This document shows, piece by piece, positions 22,087-34,178 of a stretch of 64,000 bases of DNA. The stretch lies in assembly GCA_016630905.1 (NCBI GenBank), contig WBMQ01000010.1:372001-436000 (forward strand). Direction: 5' to 3'. Position numbers and translations under genes: made by a program. The DNA is from Capillidium heterosporum. Its lineage: Eukaryota > Entomophthoromycota > Entomophthoromycetes > Entomophthorales > Capillidiaceae. The stretch's first letter is position 1; each line of letters starts with the position of its first letter. The notes beneath the pieces are model-generated. The model ran no database searches. It saw only the letters and a program-made list of their open reading frames with translations, and had not been told where the DNA came from.

Positions 22087-24565
22087 TTATGTTGCGTATC
22101 TAGATCCTTTTTATATTTCATGTAGGGCTTCAACAAAGCGTTTAAGGTGAATCAAGGACACAAAATTCGATCAAATTTTAACGATCTTTTCAATCAGTTT
22201 ATAGCTAAAAGTATTATTGCCACCCCTCGAATTTTCCAATGAATGCTTCCGAATTCCGCCCAATTTGATTAACTTCCAAATGTATAGCTTCGCCTATTTG
22301 CCTCTGTGGTAGTTGCCCTCCCTACACCTCTATTTTTAGCTTCAAAATCGTATATTTATCTGCTGTCTGATGTGGGGTTGTAGAATAGGAGGATATTGAC
22401 CCTGACAGCAGCTTTTGAAGTGAATGGTTTTCAAAAGATCGAACCAAGTTTTGGGATGGAAGGATTCGTCCTTTGAGCTGAGATTCCTGTAATCCAGCTA
22501 CAAAAGTGTCACCTTCCAATATAAAAGTTTGCATGATAAGTTTCAAAGTTATACAGCTGTAGCTTGTCAGTTATTGAAAATTCAAGCTGATATTCTTTGA
22601 TGCTAAATGGAGACAAGTTTGAAATTTACTCTATATGGTTTGAAATATAAAAAGGTTTGTAATAGATTGGATTATTAGAAATCGGTGTAATAATTCGAAA
22701 CAGAAAACAAGCTGCCATCTTGAAAGCTTTTGTTTGAAATTTGAAGAATTCTAGAACGAAACAATCAAATGACGTAGCTACTGGTTCGTGGCCTTTCCAG
22801 AGCTTTTTAGCGGAAAATTTAATATTGGCGAGCTCTAGCCCGATCCAGTACCAATACCTTGAATATGTTATTAAAGTTTTGCCTGTTATAGGTTCCTTCC
22901 TTAGGTTATTAGCGTTCTCCAAACTTCAATACGTCTAGAGCCATAGACAGACTGATAAGGGATCGTGGAGCGAAGTTGGTCAAAGTTGATGATGATTGAT
23001 TTTCTTGTCCTTGATAAATATTGGTTGATAGTCTGAAATGTAAAGGCAAAATATTCAGCCTATTATATAAGGTTAGATAGGCTAAAAGTTTAAAAAAAGA
23101 ATATGAAGAAGCCAACCAATGCTAACCTTCAAGAAATGTAGCTTGAATTCTAACACCTTTTGCTTTAACCTTTAAACTATGAACTGGGAGAGGCCACCTC
23201 CCCTAATAACCAATTCTTTGCTTATATTTATTATATATGCTATATTTAAGGCTGAAATTCAACCTATTTTTTCAATATATATGTGAAATATAGTTTTATT
23301 TTTTTGCTATAGAGTTAAAGCTGCTCAAATTATTCATATAAAACTCAAGATATTAGATCTCTCTTAGCTAGACAATTTCATAGCCATGGCTACGCAGCTA
23401 GAATTTTAGTCTATATTATGAAATCCCAATAAATAAAATTTTAAAAATACTATTTTATGTGATACTATATGATTGATTATTAATTTTAATATGTTAACTT
23501 TATATACTACTGCAGTTATAATATTAATATTCTTGATACTATTGAAGTTTTAATGAATGTTTGGATTTATTTTTGATTTTGCATTACAGCTTCATATAGG
23601 ATATTTAAAACTTAAATATATATACAGATATATATTATTATTATAGGATTCGAAATATAGTACTACTATAAAGGTAATTTATATTATCCTAGCATTGTCT
23701 AATATATAAAGTTTTGCATTATAAAGTGAGATATAATGATCATTGAGATTTACATCGTCCAATCTAATATATATTTAATTTTGATATGTAAACAATCAAA
23801 ATAGATAACTTTTTATCTTAAAGCTAAATATATTGTTTATTAAAGTGTTGTAAATATATAGCTTATTGTATACCTGAATAAGCGCACAAGGATCTGAACT
23901 CCCCATCAGCCAATTTCAACTCCATTTGATATCTGTAGTTTAAAGATTAAGCTTTGAGAAAGTTTATTAAAGGATTATTAGAATATAAACATAAACTTCA
24001 ACCTCTAGATGATACTCCTTAAATATCAATAAAAATATATAAATTGAACCACGCTTATACAAACTAGTTTGTTGTGCAAAGAATATAAGGTATAAAGTTG
24101 AGTGTTCAATAATATTCAAACTTGAATTTGATTTCACCTTAAGTGGAATATTAGCATCAATTAGGTTGGAAGTCTTTAGTATTTTACCTAGGTTGGCCAC
24201 TCTATTGCTGATATTGATTCCGAAATTTTTAACACTATTGATCTAAATGAAGAGTTGAAATTCTAGATAGGTGTTAGTATTCAAAGATAACCTTCCCTAT
24301 AAGCTTATTGAGTACAGATTTTAAATGTTTATCGATTTATTCCCAGTTATTTACTGATGATACAGGGAAGTATACAAATAAAGTAAAGATTAAGTCACCT
24401 TATATCAATATGGAGATAATTTCAAGGATAAAATCCAATAAAAGTTGGCGCTATACCTGGAGTGACTAAACAGGGCGTTTATTCTCTTTTATCAAAACTA
24501 CTGCTCTCAACCTACTGTTTATTTCCAAACTCTATCTGAAAACTAAAAACAACAGCATACTAAAT
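22087..24565. other. Long AT-rich intergenic region
   Basis: No gene seen. Very AT-rich between about 23200 and 24000, with scattered small frames that show no codon structure. Confidence 0.5.
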
Positions 24566-26324
24566 CTAGTAGAAATTAATGCCAGCAACCTTGTCCATAG
24601 TATCTTGCATCTTTTTCCTGAAAGCTTCAAGGTCCTTTGGATTTTCATTGATAATCAACACTTTACCCATGATTAAATGAGCCGTAATATGACAGTGCAT
24701 GTACCACGGTCCCGGGTTATTGGCTTTGAATCGGATGGCGTACCAACCACAGGTAACCGGTTCGGGCTCCGTACCTAAGTACTTGTTCTGCTTAACAGTT
24801 TGTAATAACTGCTTGAAAAAGTCATCGGATTCAACTTGGGCCATGACTGCTACATTTTCAGGGTATGATGTGAAGGTATCTATGAACAGAGGGGCTTGAG
24901 TCATAGCGTTGACTTTAGCATCGATCTTGGGTAAGTCGATTTGAGGATTGAATTTGGTTGTACCACTAGCTACTACGTGGAAGCTATGCCCGTGTAGATG
25001 CCAAGGATGATGGAAGCATCTTGTAGAACCTTTAGGTACGAAACGCTCTACGATGATTTGGACTACCTCACCTTCATTGATTTCGAATATTTGGCCATCC
25101 GGTTTGTAAGTTCCGTCCATCAGCTCATTCATAACGGTGGTGTTCCTATGCTTTTGAACTTTACCAGTTGATTGTTTCTTCTATGTGTCTATTTGTAACT
25201 AGCTCAGCGTTCTTTAAGTGGATGTGCCTAGTTACGTTCTTGGGTACGGGGTAGTAGTGGGGGTTACGATTACGTTTTAGCCAGTTGGAAGCGTGAAGCT
25301 TACCTTCGACCCACCGATTATAAGGACCAGATGGGGCTGGGTTGGGTAGCTGGATTCGAGCTAGAGGTTTGGGATCAGCAGCTCCCTGGTAGTGTAAAAT
25401 AGCTTTGGCAGCAAAGGATACCTGAGTTTCACCAGTACGCTGGCAGTAGATGATATAGTTGTCAATCTTCTGGTCGGTCTTCAATATTACAGAGTACCGT
25501 TGGCCGCCGAAAATTTCCACGTAGTCGACGTCGTAAGGCTCCAAGTAGGTACCATCGGCTTCGATTAAGGTAAATTTGTGGCCGGGAATGCTGAGCTTCA
25601 TCTTCTCTAGACCCAAAGCACCGACAAGACGTAGCCGGTAGGTCTTGTTCGGCTCAACGTTTATGATGGCATTCCCTTTGTTGAATGGTAAAGTCGAGTT
25701 GTCCTTGCCATCCTTGTCCCACTCGTGGTAAATCTGACCGTTAATCAAGACGGAGTTAGATCTGCCTACCCATTTGAACACTGGACCCGTTAATCCATCG
25801 ATCAATTCTTGGGGAGGCGTATGCCAAATTTCACTAAGGATTAGTAAACGTTCCTCATCGTATTTATACTTGGAGTTGTAACTGTTGAGGTCAGCTCGGT
25901 CCTTAGGTTTATCTTGGATAATGATTGCACCAAAGGCATGTTCAGCATCCATGCCAGTGTGGGCATGGTACCAATGGGTACCTACTTGATCGTTCAACTC
26001 AAAGTAGTATGTGTAGCTATCTCCGGGTTTTATGGGATCTTGGCTTACGAAAGGTACTCCATCGTACATAGGAGTACCCTTCATTACTAAACCGTGCCAG
26101 TGAATGGTGAAGTCCTTATGCATCTTGTTGCGGACGCGGACTACTACGGTATCACCCATGGTTCCGTTGATGGTGGGCGCTGGAAATTTACCGTTTATAG
26201 TGATGCCATGGAACTCAAAGTTGTCAGGAGCTATGGTAGCTTCCTTTACAGCCCAATCCAGCTTGATGAGCTTACATGCTGTTAGTTGGAGAAGTAATGC
26301 TGTCAGAAGGTGGTTGAATATCAT
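24566..26324 (-). pseudogene. Multicopper oxidase (copy 1), one frameshift
   Basis: Laccase/ascorbate-oxidase type secreted enzyme by family. It starts at the ATG at 26324 with a signal peptide (IFNHLLTALLLQLTACK). Cupredoxin domains carry HWHG (L1) and WYHAHTG (L2) in the first part, then HPWHLHGHSFHV (L3) and MHCHITAHLIMGK (L4) in the second. Copper ligands are all kept. Relative to the intact paralogue at 42619, one extra base around 25135-25165 breaks the frame between ETIN and RNTTVMNELM, splitting it into 26324-25161 and 25132-24566. There is no convincing intron at the break. The copy is otherwise uninterrupted, so the lesion is recent or an assembly error. Confidence 0.8.
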
Positions 26325-27007
26325 TGTTCAATTATAAATCTAAGAGCACTTCCCATCTCACCTTTTTGTATGAAAGGCATGGGTTCAGATTGATAAAAGA
26401 AATTTTTGCTCACGGTTGCTGAATTATTAATTTTTGCCCAGGAAAGCTTTAGACAAAAGATTGCCAACTAGAATCTTAACTTGCATACTATACTATGGGA
26501 TTAAAGGAGTTTATAAATCAGATACAGTTATGTTTTAGACGAACTATACTTTGGTTTTGTAGTATAGGATTCATATTGAAGAGGTAGGATTTGTAATGAT
26601 GTATAAATGTACTAGAAAACGGTGATCAAAATAGAGTTTGAAATTAATTTAGACTATCACTAATAAAAAAACACTGTAAGCTTGAGTATGTGTGTAAACT
26701 TCAAATAACGTAGCGAAAATAACGCTATCAATGTAGAGTTTCTTTAGGGCAATTTGGCCATGCATCAATTTCCTGTCCTAACTTCAGTTGAAATTGTAAT
26801 CTTCATCCAATTGAAACTTGCCAGTTTATATGCACCTTGGAAAGCATTACATATTAAGTTTTCATAGCTCTTGGTTGCAAAAATAATAATAATAAAAACC
26901 AAGTTACTCAAACTAACTGTATTGATGAGTCTCAAGACTTGTAAGTACACTAAATTGTTGTTTATTTCAAAGCTTCTACCAGAGAAAGTAAATGAAAGTA
27001 TGCCAAT
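26325..27007. other. Spacer between multicopper oxidase copies 1 and 2
   Basis: Promoter side of copy 1 and 3' flank of copy 2. No gene supported. Confidence 0.5.
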
Positions 27008-28772
27008 TCAGTAGAAAGTACTATCCTCAACCTTATTCTTAATAGCCAGCATATTCTGCCAAAACGTTTGAGGGTCTTTGGGACTCTCGTTGATGATGAG
27101 TACCTTACCCATAACTAGATGAGCCGTTATGTGGCAGTGCATGTACCATGGCCCTGGATTGTTGGCTTTGAACCTTATGGCGTACCAACCGCATCGTACC
27201 GGTTCCTGTGCAGCCCTTGAGTTCATGTTTTGCTGAACAGTGGCTTGTAGCTGCTTGTACGGGTTGTCAGATCTAGTTTGAGCCATAGCTTCCTCATTCT
27301 TGGGATAGTAAGTGAAGGTATCCACGAAAAGTGGAGCTTTAGTCATGGCGTTGACAGTAGAATCGATCTTAGGTAAGTCAATCTGAGGGTCGAATTTGGT
27401 TTTACCACTGGATACCACGTGGAAGGAGTGCCCGTGCAGGTGCCAAGGGTGATGTTGACATTGGGTAGAGCCTGGTGGTAACCAATGCTCTATGACAATT
27501 TGAACTACATCTCCCTCCGTTATCTCGAAGATCTGACCTGTCCGGTTTATAAATTCCAGCCATGAGGTCGTTTATGATGGTGGTATTGCGAATTTTCTGA
27601 GTCAAATCATTAATCGTCTCTTGGATGCGTTGACCGGTGATTAGTAGATCGGATTTTATATAGATGTGTTTGGTTACATTCTTGGGTACGGGGTAGTAGT
27701 GGGGGTTCTTGTTGCGCTTCAACCAGTTGGAAGCGTAGAGCTTACCTTCAACCCATCGATTGAATGGTCCGGATGGAGTAGGATCAGGTAATATGGTTCG
27801 AACTAAAGGCTGGGGATCGGCAGCTCCCTTATAGTGTAGAATAGCTTTGGAGGCGAAAGACACTTTAGTTTCACCGGTACGTTGAACATATATGTTGTAA
27901 TTACTGACGGGCTGGTTGGCCTTCAAGATGACGGAATAGCGCTGACCACCGAAGATTTCGATGTAATCGACATCTAAAGGTTCCAAGTAGGTACCATCAG
28001 CTTCGATTATAGTGAACTTGTGACCGGGGATGCTGAATTTCATCTTGTCTAGGCCCAATGCACCGATTAAACGTAATCTGTAGGTTTTGTTCTTTTCGAC
28101 GTTAATAACAGCGTTGCCTTTGTTAAATGGTAGGGTGGAGTTGTCCTTACCATTTGTATCCCATTCATAATAGATCTGGCCGTTGATGAGGATAGAGTCA
28201 GATGGACCGACGAATTTAAATACTGGACCTGTCAATCCTTCAACCAGATCTTCGGTAGGTTTGTGCCAAATCTCGCTTAGGATGAGTAAACGTTCCTCGT
28301 TGTACTTGTATTTGATGTTGTAGTAGTTCAAATCGGCACGGTCGGAAGGTTTATCTTGTATTAACAAAGCACCAAAGGCATGTTCAGAATCCAGTCCTGT
28401 ATGGGCATGATACCAATGAGTACCTATCTGCTCGTTAAGTTCAAAATAGTAGATGAAGCTGGAGTTGGGTTTTATAGGATCCATACTTACGTAAGGTACC
28501 CCGTCAAACATGGGGGTGCCTTTTTGTACGATGCCATGCCAGTGGATGGTGAAGTTCTTGTCAAGCTTGTTACGTAGACGAACCAAAACTACATCTCCCA
28601 TAGTACCGTTGATTGTGGGACCGGGGAACTGTCCATTTATGGTGATGCCTTTAAAGCCAAAGTTATCGGGAGCCATTAACTTTTCTTCGACCGTCCAATC
28701 CAACTTGATTGTCTTGGAAGTTATAAGTTGGATGAAAATTAGCAATGCTGAAATGAGATGCTTGAGGATCAT
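27008..28772 (-). pseudogene. Multicopper oxidase (copy 2), one frameshift
   Basis: Signal peptide from the ATG at 28772 (ILKHLISALLIFIQLITSK), L1 HWHG, L2 WYHAHTG, L3 HPWHLHGHSFHV and L4 MHCHITAHLVMGK. One extra base near 27539 (after IYKPD) shifts the frame 28772-27402 into nonsense, while the correct frame resumes and stays open to the stop at 27008. The nearly identical stretch in the relic at 30657-30975 lacks the extra base, which shows directly what the uninterrupted sequence was. Same strand as copy 1, about 0.7 kb apart, so a tandem duplicate. Confidence 0.8.
27506..27825 (-). repeat. Copy-2 partner of an inverted near-identical tract
   Basis: 320 bp whose reverse complement matches 30657-30975 with three substitutions and the one extra base that frameshifts copy 2. 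Outside these limits the two genes are strongly diverged. Confidence 0.9.
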
Positions 28773-30656
28773 GGTGTGATCTAAATTTTCTAATATGTAT
28801 GTTTATTAGATTGTGTATGAATGTATTTGATGGGATCTTATTTATGTCTATTAGATGTTAGAGCTCCCTTTTATACTTGTATACTGTTTTATGAAGCTAA
28901 AGATAGTATGTAGCATAAATGCCTCATGCGAGTTACAACTCTGCCTTACCTAGCATGTTTGGTAAATCGAAAAATAGATATATAGATATTCTTAGGCTAA
29001 TACTTTGGCTCTATGAGCCCCTATTAATGCCTATATTGCTACTTGAACGAACCCAGACATCAAATTCTCTATCTATTACTAAAGTGTTTAGTACGGGTTA
29101 CCATCACATAGGAAAATTGAAACTGGTACATGTTTATACTTGAGTGGAATCAGTATAAGGCTTGCACATCTTAGTTTTAAGTTTAGCTTAAGAGTGCCTT
29201 TTCATCAGGCCATTAAAAATGTAAGTATATTTTGCATACATAAAGATTGCGTCTACAAGCCTACTACTTGGCTCGGCAAATCTGAGTAGCTATGCTTAAA
29301 CTAAAATTAGATATAACTACTCGGTTTTGCTGAACCGAGTAGTACATTTGAAAAAATAGTTGATGAATGCAGATACTTGGTAAGTTACAAAAATCTCTAC
29401 TCCTGCAAGCCGTACCTACAGGCTAATTAGAAAATTGCCGTAAAGGCTAACCAACATTGTGTCGCAAAAACTATACTAAAGCTTCAAAAACTTGAAACTG
29501 GCATGTCAAAGCTAATTGGCTCTCTTCTCAAAAGTCAAATGTGAATTTTCAAGTTTGAAGGAGAAACCGGTAATAGGTCCGAATACTGGAGTAAAGTTGG
29601 CAGGATCTAACACTTACAGCTGGATAAACGTTGTGGGGCTTGGGCTATAATGGCTTTACTAGCTATAAACATAGTGTACTGGATCCTTTGCAGATATAAG
29701 GTAGTTGACAACAAAGGTGTGTAAATATTTCAAGTCTATTAGCATAGGCCGGTGGTTCTCAAGCCTTTTTGAACCCATCCCATTTTCACGGTTTCCTTAT
29801 GCTTTAGTATACAAAATTTCAAGATCCTATGAATTCAGAAGTAGGCCAATTCATGGTTGTGATTGGAACATATATCCTGAGAAACACTGGCATAAGTTGG
29901 GTGGCTCTATGTACCGCTATGCATTTTTTGAGCCCTGAATCAAGTCTCCTACTCAAATTTTGTACCATCTTTGGGTACCTTGGTTTGAGGGTCTCTTACA
30001 GACGATCATAGCTATATGCCCACTTCCAAATGGTTCCTTGCTAGAAGCTGAAGCTGGGAGTGCTATCTGAGCCAAGTTCCTGATAAAACGCACTCAAATT
30101 AAGAACTTTTATTAGATTTTAGATCAGCTAATTTGAAACTTTGAAGTTGAACCAATTGATTTAATAGGCTTGTTCATAGCTTGAAAATAGATGAAAATTA
30201 CATCACCAGTATAAATTCACCAAAGGCTGTATTATCGAACTTTAGATTAATTACCCTATAACGAGTTTATTGAAAATATTCTACTTACACTCATAATCCT
30301 TGTAGCAGACAGGTTTCCATACATTTTACAACATTCATCTTTAATAGCTGTATTTAGCTATTTAGATATGATATATGGTGTAAAAATAGACAAGATACGC
30401 CCCTACTAATATATTTAAAGGTATGATTTCGAGAATATTACAAAAGTATATTTAAAATTCAAATTTGTCAAATATATGGTACAGCCGATTTCCTTTTTAA
30501 TATTAAACTCTTCTTTAACTGGAAATTATGTTTACAATTTATATTTGACGATTCAGAGTAATAGTTACAAATGATTACCAAATGTATAGTATAAAAGGGT
30601 TTTCTAACCTACTCGGCCAGAATAAGGTTAGGCACTCTCATTAACTTTGTCATATC
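28773..30656. other. Intergenic between divergent oxidase copies
   Basis: No gene seen. The 5' half of the relic oxidase is not recognisable here, although it should lie just before 30657. Confidence 0.5.
28867..28875 (-). promoter_or_regulatory. TATA box of multicopper oxidase copy 2
   Basis: TATAAAAGG toward the gene, about 95-100 bp before the start codon. Confidence 0.5.
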
Positions 30657-30975
30657 AGCTGCCGACTCCCAGCCTTTAGTTCGAACCATATTACCTGATC
30701 CTACTCCATCCGGACCATTCAATCGATGGGTTGAAGGTAAGCTCTACGCTTCCAACTGGTTGAAGCGCAACAAGAACCCCCACTACTACCCCGTACCCAA
30801 GAATGTAACCAAACACATCTATATAAAATCCGATCTACTAATCACCGGTCAACGCATCCAAGAGACGATTAATGATTTGACTCAGAAAATCCGCAATACC
30901 ACCATCATAAACGACCTCATGGCTGGAATTTATAAACCGGACGGTCAGATCTTCGAGATAACGGAGGGAGATGTA
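30657..30975 (+). repeat. Inverted near-identical (gene-conversion-like) tract
   Basis: Partner of 27506-27825. The left limit is AGCTGCCGA and the right limit GAGATGTA; both are sharp. 316 of 319 positions match by hand alignment. Confidence 0.9.
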
Positions 30976-31470
30976 ACCTAGATCATAATGGAGAACGTTT
31001 TATTGTTAGATTCTACTTAATGCCAAAATCACCCCTAGCACTTGCATGGTCACTCTCTTCACGTGATAGCCAGCGGTAAAGCTAAATTCGATTAAACTGT
31101 AAATTTACCTAATATCAACTCTATTGTAAATGATGACTCAAACCCCCTTCTTATAGATACCTTCACCTACTACGCTAAGAACGAGGAAGTTAGGGTTGAG
31201 ACATGATCTGGTGGCTTTTATAAAATATTGAAAAGTACCACACAGAAGAATATGAGTTTGAGGGTTGCACAAGAGCTGGTTTACTGTGATTGGTACGGTA
31301 TTATATTTGTTGCTAACAACACAGGCTCATGGTATATGTACTACCACATATCAACTCACTTAATCACAGGTAAACCTGCTATAGTTAATGAAGTTCTCAA
31401 GGACTGCAAATATTTCTCACGCAGTATATAAGTTACCTTGAGCAAGGCTAAGGGCAATTCCTTCTATTAA
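30657..31470 (+). pseudogene. 5'-truncated multicopper oxidase relic (copy 3)
   Basis: Only the C-terminal half remains, on the opposite strand to copies 1 and 2. The first 319 bp are almost identical to copy 2. Beyond 30976 it is heavily decayed: stops at 30978-30980 and later, with recognisable pieces such as LIDTFTYYAKNEE and a ruined L4 block reading MYYHISTHLITGK in place of MHCHI. It ends at the TAA at 31468-31470. The abrupt change in divergence at 30976 indicates that the first part was overwritten recently. Confidence 0.85.
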
Positions 31471-33146
31471 ATTGACGTGTTTATCTTTGAATTCATGAGT
31501 GGGAATTTTTCAAATAAAGGGCCACTGGTGTACCTACAGTTTCTTGAATTTGTCTATACTTTACGAAAATAGACTTGTATTTACAAATAATGCTTGATAT
31601 TTTAGATGTAGCGTAATTTTTTAAATAAAGTTTGAGCACTACCGGTAGTTTAGATAAAAGTACATTATATTCACTAGATTGGCCTAAGGTCTGTATATAA
31701 AAGCAAACTCATTTATACTTTTTAATGCCATCGCAGCGAATGTGTTTTTGCTCATTGGTGATGAAGTTCTTCAAATAATATGAAAAAATATCCAATATTA
31801 TAAAAATTAAATGAAATTATATCTTCACTTTCAGAGTTAATCTAAAAGTTACATAATCAAAGCTTTGTAAACGAACTATTGAAAGTTCATCGAAGAAACT
31901 GTCAAGCTTAAAAAATTGATTTGCCCTACGATATGTATATTGAACTTTTAAAGCATATACTTATAAATATTTTAAAATATACATAGCTTATACTTAGGCT
32001 TTATTGCATCCATTTCTAAGAGCTACATATAGCCTTGGTACTTTAAGTTTTATAATGTATATAACTATCATGTCAAAGCGCTCTATTAGCTGATATTAAT
32101 TCCATTGGTTATAAATTAAATTTTGTACCATATTAAACTATTGAGATGTGATATATAAGGTATAAATAGACAAGGTATTTCTCTATTAAATCAACTAAAG
32201 CTATTATGTTTCAAGAAACCTTATAAAATAACATGCTCATTATTTAACAAGCGATACCTAATATATCTCTTAATAATAGCCAAAATCAGGAGATATCTAT
32301 CTATTATATAATACTTTTCTCAGTGGAATTTAAGTTAGGATATATCGCATCTATCGATACATAATATATAAACACCTGCTCTTTTCCAAATTAATGTACA
32401 CAATAGCACATTATAAACGAATGGATTGAGTGCTCAGATATTGAATGTTTCGACTGCCTTTACAAAAAGACCCAGGCACTTTGGCAACCATAGAACAGCG
32501 TAAATGTTTAAGCTCCTGGAAATTCCAACTCCAGTTTGCAAAATAACTTCCATCAATCAAATATAGTTCTCAATCAAAGCTACATTTGGATAAAATTGGA
32601 GCTTCAATTGGCTTTTGCACCTCCAAAGTGGTGATGGATGGGATGGAGACACTAGCACCTTTAAAAAGGATATGCTTCCTAATTAGTATATTAATATCAA
32701 TGTGGCACTTTTCAATATAGTTACAATTTTAGAAAGGACCACTGATCTATACCTACAAATTGGAATAAATTGGAGTAGGGAAGAGTTGGTTCCAAAGCTA
32801 TTTGGTTTTTATTTACAGTCTGACGGTGCTAAAGTTTATGAGGCCTAAGAGCTTCCTATAAGTCAAATTTTCGAAAGCAAGCAGCTTGATTTTGACTTAT
32901 TGTTAAATTGAGAACTGATCCACTAACATTTTCCATTTTAGCATCTCGTTCAGATTTATATCTTCAAAGTACCAACAATAATTTGTATTAACTATCTGCC
33001 CTCGAAAACTCAACCTATATCAAGCTCAAACATACCCAAAGCAAAATTCGAAGGCTCATTAGTAGCTTTATTAGGAAATAATTGGAATAGACTGCAGTAC
33101 ATCTAAGCCTTTGAAGCGTTCTTTATAAATTTCCGATGAATAATCA
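31471..33146. other. Intergenic, no gene seen
   Basis: AT-rich sequence upstream of the GTP cyclohydrolase gene. No recognisable coding remnant. Confidence 0.5.
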
Positions 33147-33155
33147 TATATAAAT
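33147..33155 (+). promoter_or_regulatory. TATA box of GTP cyclohydrolase I gene
   Basis: TATATAAAT, 72 bp before the start codon. Confidence 0.55.
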
Positions 33156-33226
33156 ACCCAAGCTGCATCCTATACTGACTTTATAAACAGCAACTCCAAG
33201 TCAAAACCAACAACCTAATCGTCAAA

Positions 33227-34178
33227 ATGTGCACCGAAGGCCACACCCACACCCACACTGAACCTAGTGCCAAGCAGACTCAATTCCACATCGAATCCCC
33301 CACCATCTCAGAAGTGGAATCCTCCCTCTCAGCTTCTAGCTCCAGCTCCAGCCTGGCTTTATCGCGAGTCCAGTCCCAGTCTCTTATTCGTTCGGCCAGC
33401 CCCATTGACTTTGACGGTTTGAGCTGGCCCAGCAAAGGGACTCGCATCCGTAACACCGAGTCCGAAGAGGACAAGCAGAAGCGTTTGGAGAAGATGACGA
33501 CTGCTGTTAGAACTATGTTGGAGTGTGTAGGTGAAGATCCAGACCGTGAAGGCATCGTCAAAACTCCTTTGCGGTACGCCAAGGCTATGCTCTTCTTCAC
33601 CAAAGGTTATGAACAGAACATCAAAAGTCTGCTCAACGAAGCCATTTTTAACGAAGGTAGCCTTTTTAGTTTTTAGTGCTTGCTCATTTTTTGGTCTAGA
33701 TCATCAAGAGATGGTTATCGTACGCAACATCGACATCTTCTCCATGTGTGAGCATCACCTGGTTCCCTTCACCGGCAAGGTAATCATCCTTATAATAGCT
33801 GAGCATCGACTAACATCTATAAAGATCAGTATCGGCTACCTCCCCAACGGTAAAGTCCTGGGCTTAAGCAAGCTAGCCCGTATTGCCGAGATGTTCAGCC
33901 GAAGACTACAAGTCCAGGAGCGCCTCACTACTCAGATCGCCGAGGCTCTCAACCAAACGCTGAAGCCCCAAGGTATTGCCGTCGTCATGGAATCCAGGTA
34001 AAATTTTGAACCTCTAGTCCCTAAATCTAACTTTTGCTTTGATCTGTATAGCCATTTGTGTATGGTTATGCGTGGTGTGCAGAAGCCCGGTTCCTCTACC
34101 ATTACTTCGTGCATGCTGGGTACGTTCAAGGAGGACCAAAAGACTCGAGAGGAGTTCCTCCATTTGATCAAGAACTAA
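33227..34178 (+). CDS. FOL2: GTP cyclohydrolase I
   Basis: Converts GTP to dihydroneopterin triphosphate, the first step of folate and tetrahydrobiopterin synthesis; cytosolic decamer in the known family. Exons 33227-33656, 33700-33779, 33825-33997 and 34052-34178 give 269 residues. The ~80-residue N-terminal extension is His- and Ser-rich (GHTHTHTE near the start, then a Ser run). The catalytic domain shows [20 protein letters not shown], the zinc motif [47 protein letters not shown]-type sequence ([10 protein letters not shown]), [14 protein letters not shown] and a normal C-terminus ([10 protein letters not shown]). The 45-nt segment 33780-33824 is open in frame but is an intron: it has GTAATC...CTAAC...AAAG and sits inside the otherwise invariant FTGK(V/I)xIGY block. 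Confident. Confidence 0.93.

Noticed and set aside
22322-22922. Frames of 74-98 residues in the gap after the kelch array
   Set aside because: No start context, codon structure or recognisable motif; expected by chance in this much sequence.
25125-25170. An intron to explain the break in oxidase copy 1
   Set aside because: The spacing to the paralogues differs by exactly one base and no GT-AG pair restores the frame; a single-base insertion fits better.
29749-29997. Possible hAT-type MITE: GGTGGTTCTCAAGCC at 29751 and a loose inverted match GGTTTGAGGGTCTC near 29982; a similar GTGGTTCTCAACAC at 57539
   Set aside because: The inverted match has several mismatches, no 8-bp target duplication is visible, and the second site has no partner.
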